Below, piece by piece: positions 12,884 to 12,925 of a stretch of 12,925 nt of DNA. The DNA lies in the NCBI GenBank assembly GCA_002938115.1, contig PTKD01000033.1:1-12925 (forward strand). Direction: 5' to 3'. This DNA comes from Alphaproteobacteria bacterium MarineAlpha9_Bin7 (lineage in GTDB: Bacteria > Pseudomonadota > Alphaproteobacteria > UBA7887). Position numbers and translations under genes: made by a program. Numbering within the stretch: position 1 is the first letter of the stretch; every line of letters starts with the position of its first letter. The notes below the pieces were generated by a model. That model was not told the origin of the DNA, ran no database searches, and saw only the letters and a program-made list of their open reading frames with translations.

Positions 12884-12925
12884 ATGGATCGTTTAATTCC
12901 CGTGTATAACTGTAATATTGAGTCC
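12884..12925 (+). CDS. Start of a gene cut by the window end (function unknown)
   Basis: ATG at 12884 is preceded by GAGG (12873-12876) with a 7-base spacer, a good Shine-Dalgarno, and the frame is open for all 14 codons to the window end, reading MDRLIPVYNCNIES. No stop, no signal peptide and no family can be judged at this length. The upstream inverted repeat at 12841-12859 and the free-standing position after a terminator support a separate gene. Confidence 0.5.
   Translation, partial: MDRLIPVYNCNIES

Overview
The window looks like a piece of a free-living proteobacterial chromosome of middling G+C, most likely an alphaproteobacterium. This rests on gene content only: a compact class I ribonucleotide reductase without an ATP-cone, two stand-alone acyl-CoA synthetases, a PhyH-type oxygenase, an EamA transporter, an M20 amidohydrolase and Shine-Dalgarno-led genes. 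No rRNA, tRNA, CRISPR array, transposase or integrase was found.

Left part (1-6951): five metabolic genes in mixed orientation plus one transporter. A 5' fragment of an M20 amidohydrolase gene (minus) diverges from an acyl-CoA synthetase gene (plus). That gene converges, over a structured hairpin, on a VOC/extradiol-dioxygenase-like gene (minus). After a 416-base gap with a 14-bp palindrome comes an EamA-family permease, a possible 35-codon ORF lying across a terminator-like hairpin, and a PhyH-type Fe(II)/2-oxoglutarate oxygenase. The oxygenase gene converges on a second, divergent acyl-CoA synthetase gene, and the two share a CTAG stop tetranucleotide. Ligases, ring-cleavage/oxygenase folds, an amidohydrolase and a permease together suggest uptake and CoA-activated breakdown of organic acids, possibly aromatic. 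No substrate can be named.

Middle part (6952-9165): a 45-codon remnant of a DsbA-fold isomerase of the 2-hydroxychromene-2-carboxylate isomerase type sits just upstream of the second ligase on the same strand. Divergent from it is an exported acetamidase/formamidase-family protein with an extended -10 promoter and a strong Shine-Dalgarno. A textbook terminator follows, and only 15 bases later begins a small exported protein of unknown function.

Right part (9166-12925): a long non-coding stretch leads to nrdAB. It holds a predicted three-way-junction RNA with a competing outer helix, a tandem pair of NrdR-box-like sites spaced 32 bp, and two abutting DnaA boxes in inverted orientation just before the nrdA start. 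nrdA and nrdB are 12 bases apart and end at a perfect 12-bp terminator. The window closes with the first 14 codons of another gene.

The least ordinary signals are the regulatory ones: the leader-ORF/terminator arrangement before the PhyH gene, the structured element plus NrdR and DnaA sites before nrdAB, and the isomerase fragment in front of the second ligase.
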